Assembly (NCBI GenBank): GCA_947561715.1
Contig: OX387205.1
Coordinates: 6,081,001 to 6,145,000, forward strand
Length of the DNA: 64,000 nt
DNA from: Ascidia mentula
Lineage: Eukaryota; Chordata; Ascidiacea; Phlebobranchia; Ascidiidae
Reading direction: 5' to 3'
Below are positions 63,897-64,000 of this stretch, in pieces. Below the pieces are notes generated by a model. It did no database searches. It was not told the DNA's origin and worked only from the letters and a program-made list of their open reading frames with translations. Within the stretch, counting starts at the first letter, position 1. Each line of letters opens with the position of its first letter. The translations under genes and the position numbers were made by a program.

Positions 63897-64000
63897 AAAA
63901 ATTGTCGTGAAAGTTACAACCAGCAGCAGAAAACTCCCTTTCACAGCAAAATCGTGTTTATGCTTTGTTTGTTACACGCCATTATACAGAGTGTAACTAA
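63897..64000 (+). other. Start of a fifth unit (CEP350 last-intron sequence)
   Basis: After the BEL/Pao fragment the sequence again enters gttacaaccagcagcagaaa and continues as the CEP350 last intron, as at about 33487 and 48534. The array therefore continues beyond the window. Confidence 0.8.

Noticed and set aside
5721..64000. CRISPR array or prokaryotic repeat system
   Set aside because: The repeat units are kilobases long with split eukaryotic genes; no short regularly spaced repeats are present.

Overview
The window is AT-rich animal nuclear DNA: genes are split into many short exons with GT-AG introns, poly(A) signals are present, and MITE-, SINE- and retroelement-derived repeats are scattered through it. 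Compact introns, a vertebrate-like CEP350 C-terminus and a PARP14-type gene suggest an invertebrate deuterostome, most likely a tunicate of the Ciona kind. That assignment is inference. No bacterial-type operon or CRISPR array is present.

Positions 1-6050 hold the 3' part (17 exons, + strand) of a CEP350-like centrosomal gene. From about 5721, inside its last intron, the rest of the window is a tandem array of one large unit. Approximate limits are U1 5721-20989, U2 20990-33470, U3 33471-48507, U4 48508-63896, with U5 starting at about 63897 and running off the window. A complete unit holds, left to right: a copy of the last CEP350 exon; a spacer with an internal direct repeat; an intronless seven-transmembrane (7TM) receptor-like gene (+); a PARP14-like gene (-) placed tail to tail with it; a 2-2.5 kb upstream region carrying a TA-target MITE; a tRNA-derived SINE-like segment; and a BEL/Pao gag-protease fragment (-).

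The PARP14-like gene has about 23 exons in U1. In protein order it encodes alternating N-terminal repeat modules (here named A, B and C), KH/RRM-like segments, one divergent macro domain, a WWE domain and a C-terminal ART domain with an H-Y-I triad, which predicts mono-ADP-ribosylation. The four copies differ most in the N-terminal modules: U1 A1-B1-C1-B2-C2-B3, U2 a B4/C1 fusion, U3 C1 plus C4-B4, U4 A1-B1-C1-B3. U1 carries a nonsense codon and a lost splice acceptor. U2 and U3 carry out-of-frame fusions. U4 is open in every exon I checked. Only U1 has the full-length 7TM gene; U2-U4 share a deletion of its first two helices and U3 adds a nonsense codon.

The main interest is a young, still-rearranging array that pairs an antiviral-type ADP-ribosyltransferase family with a receptor-like gene. 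Copy-specific insertions and one empty MITE site record its history.
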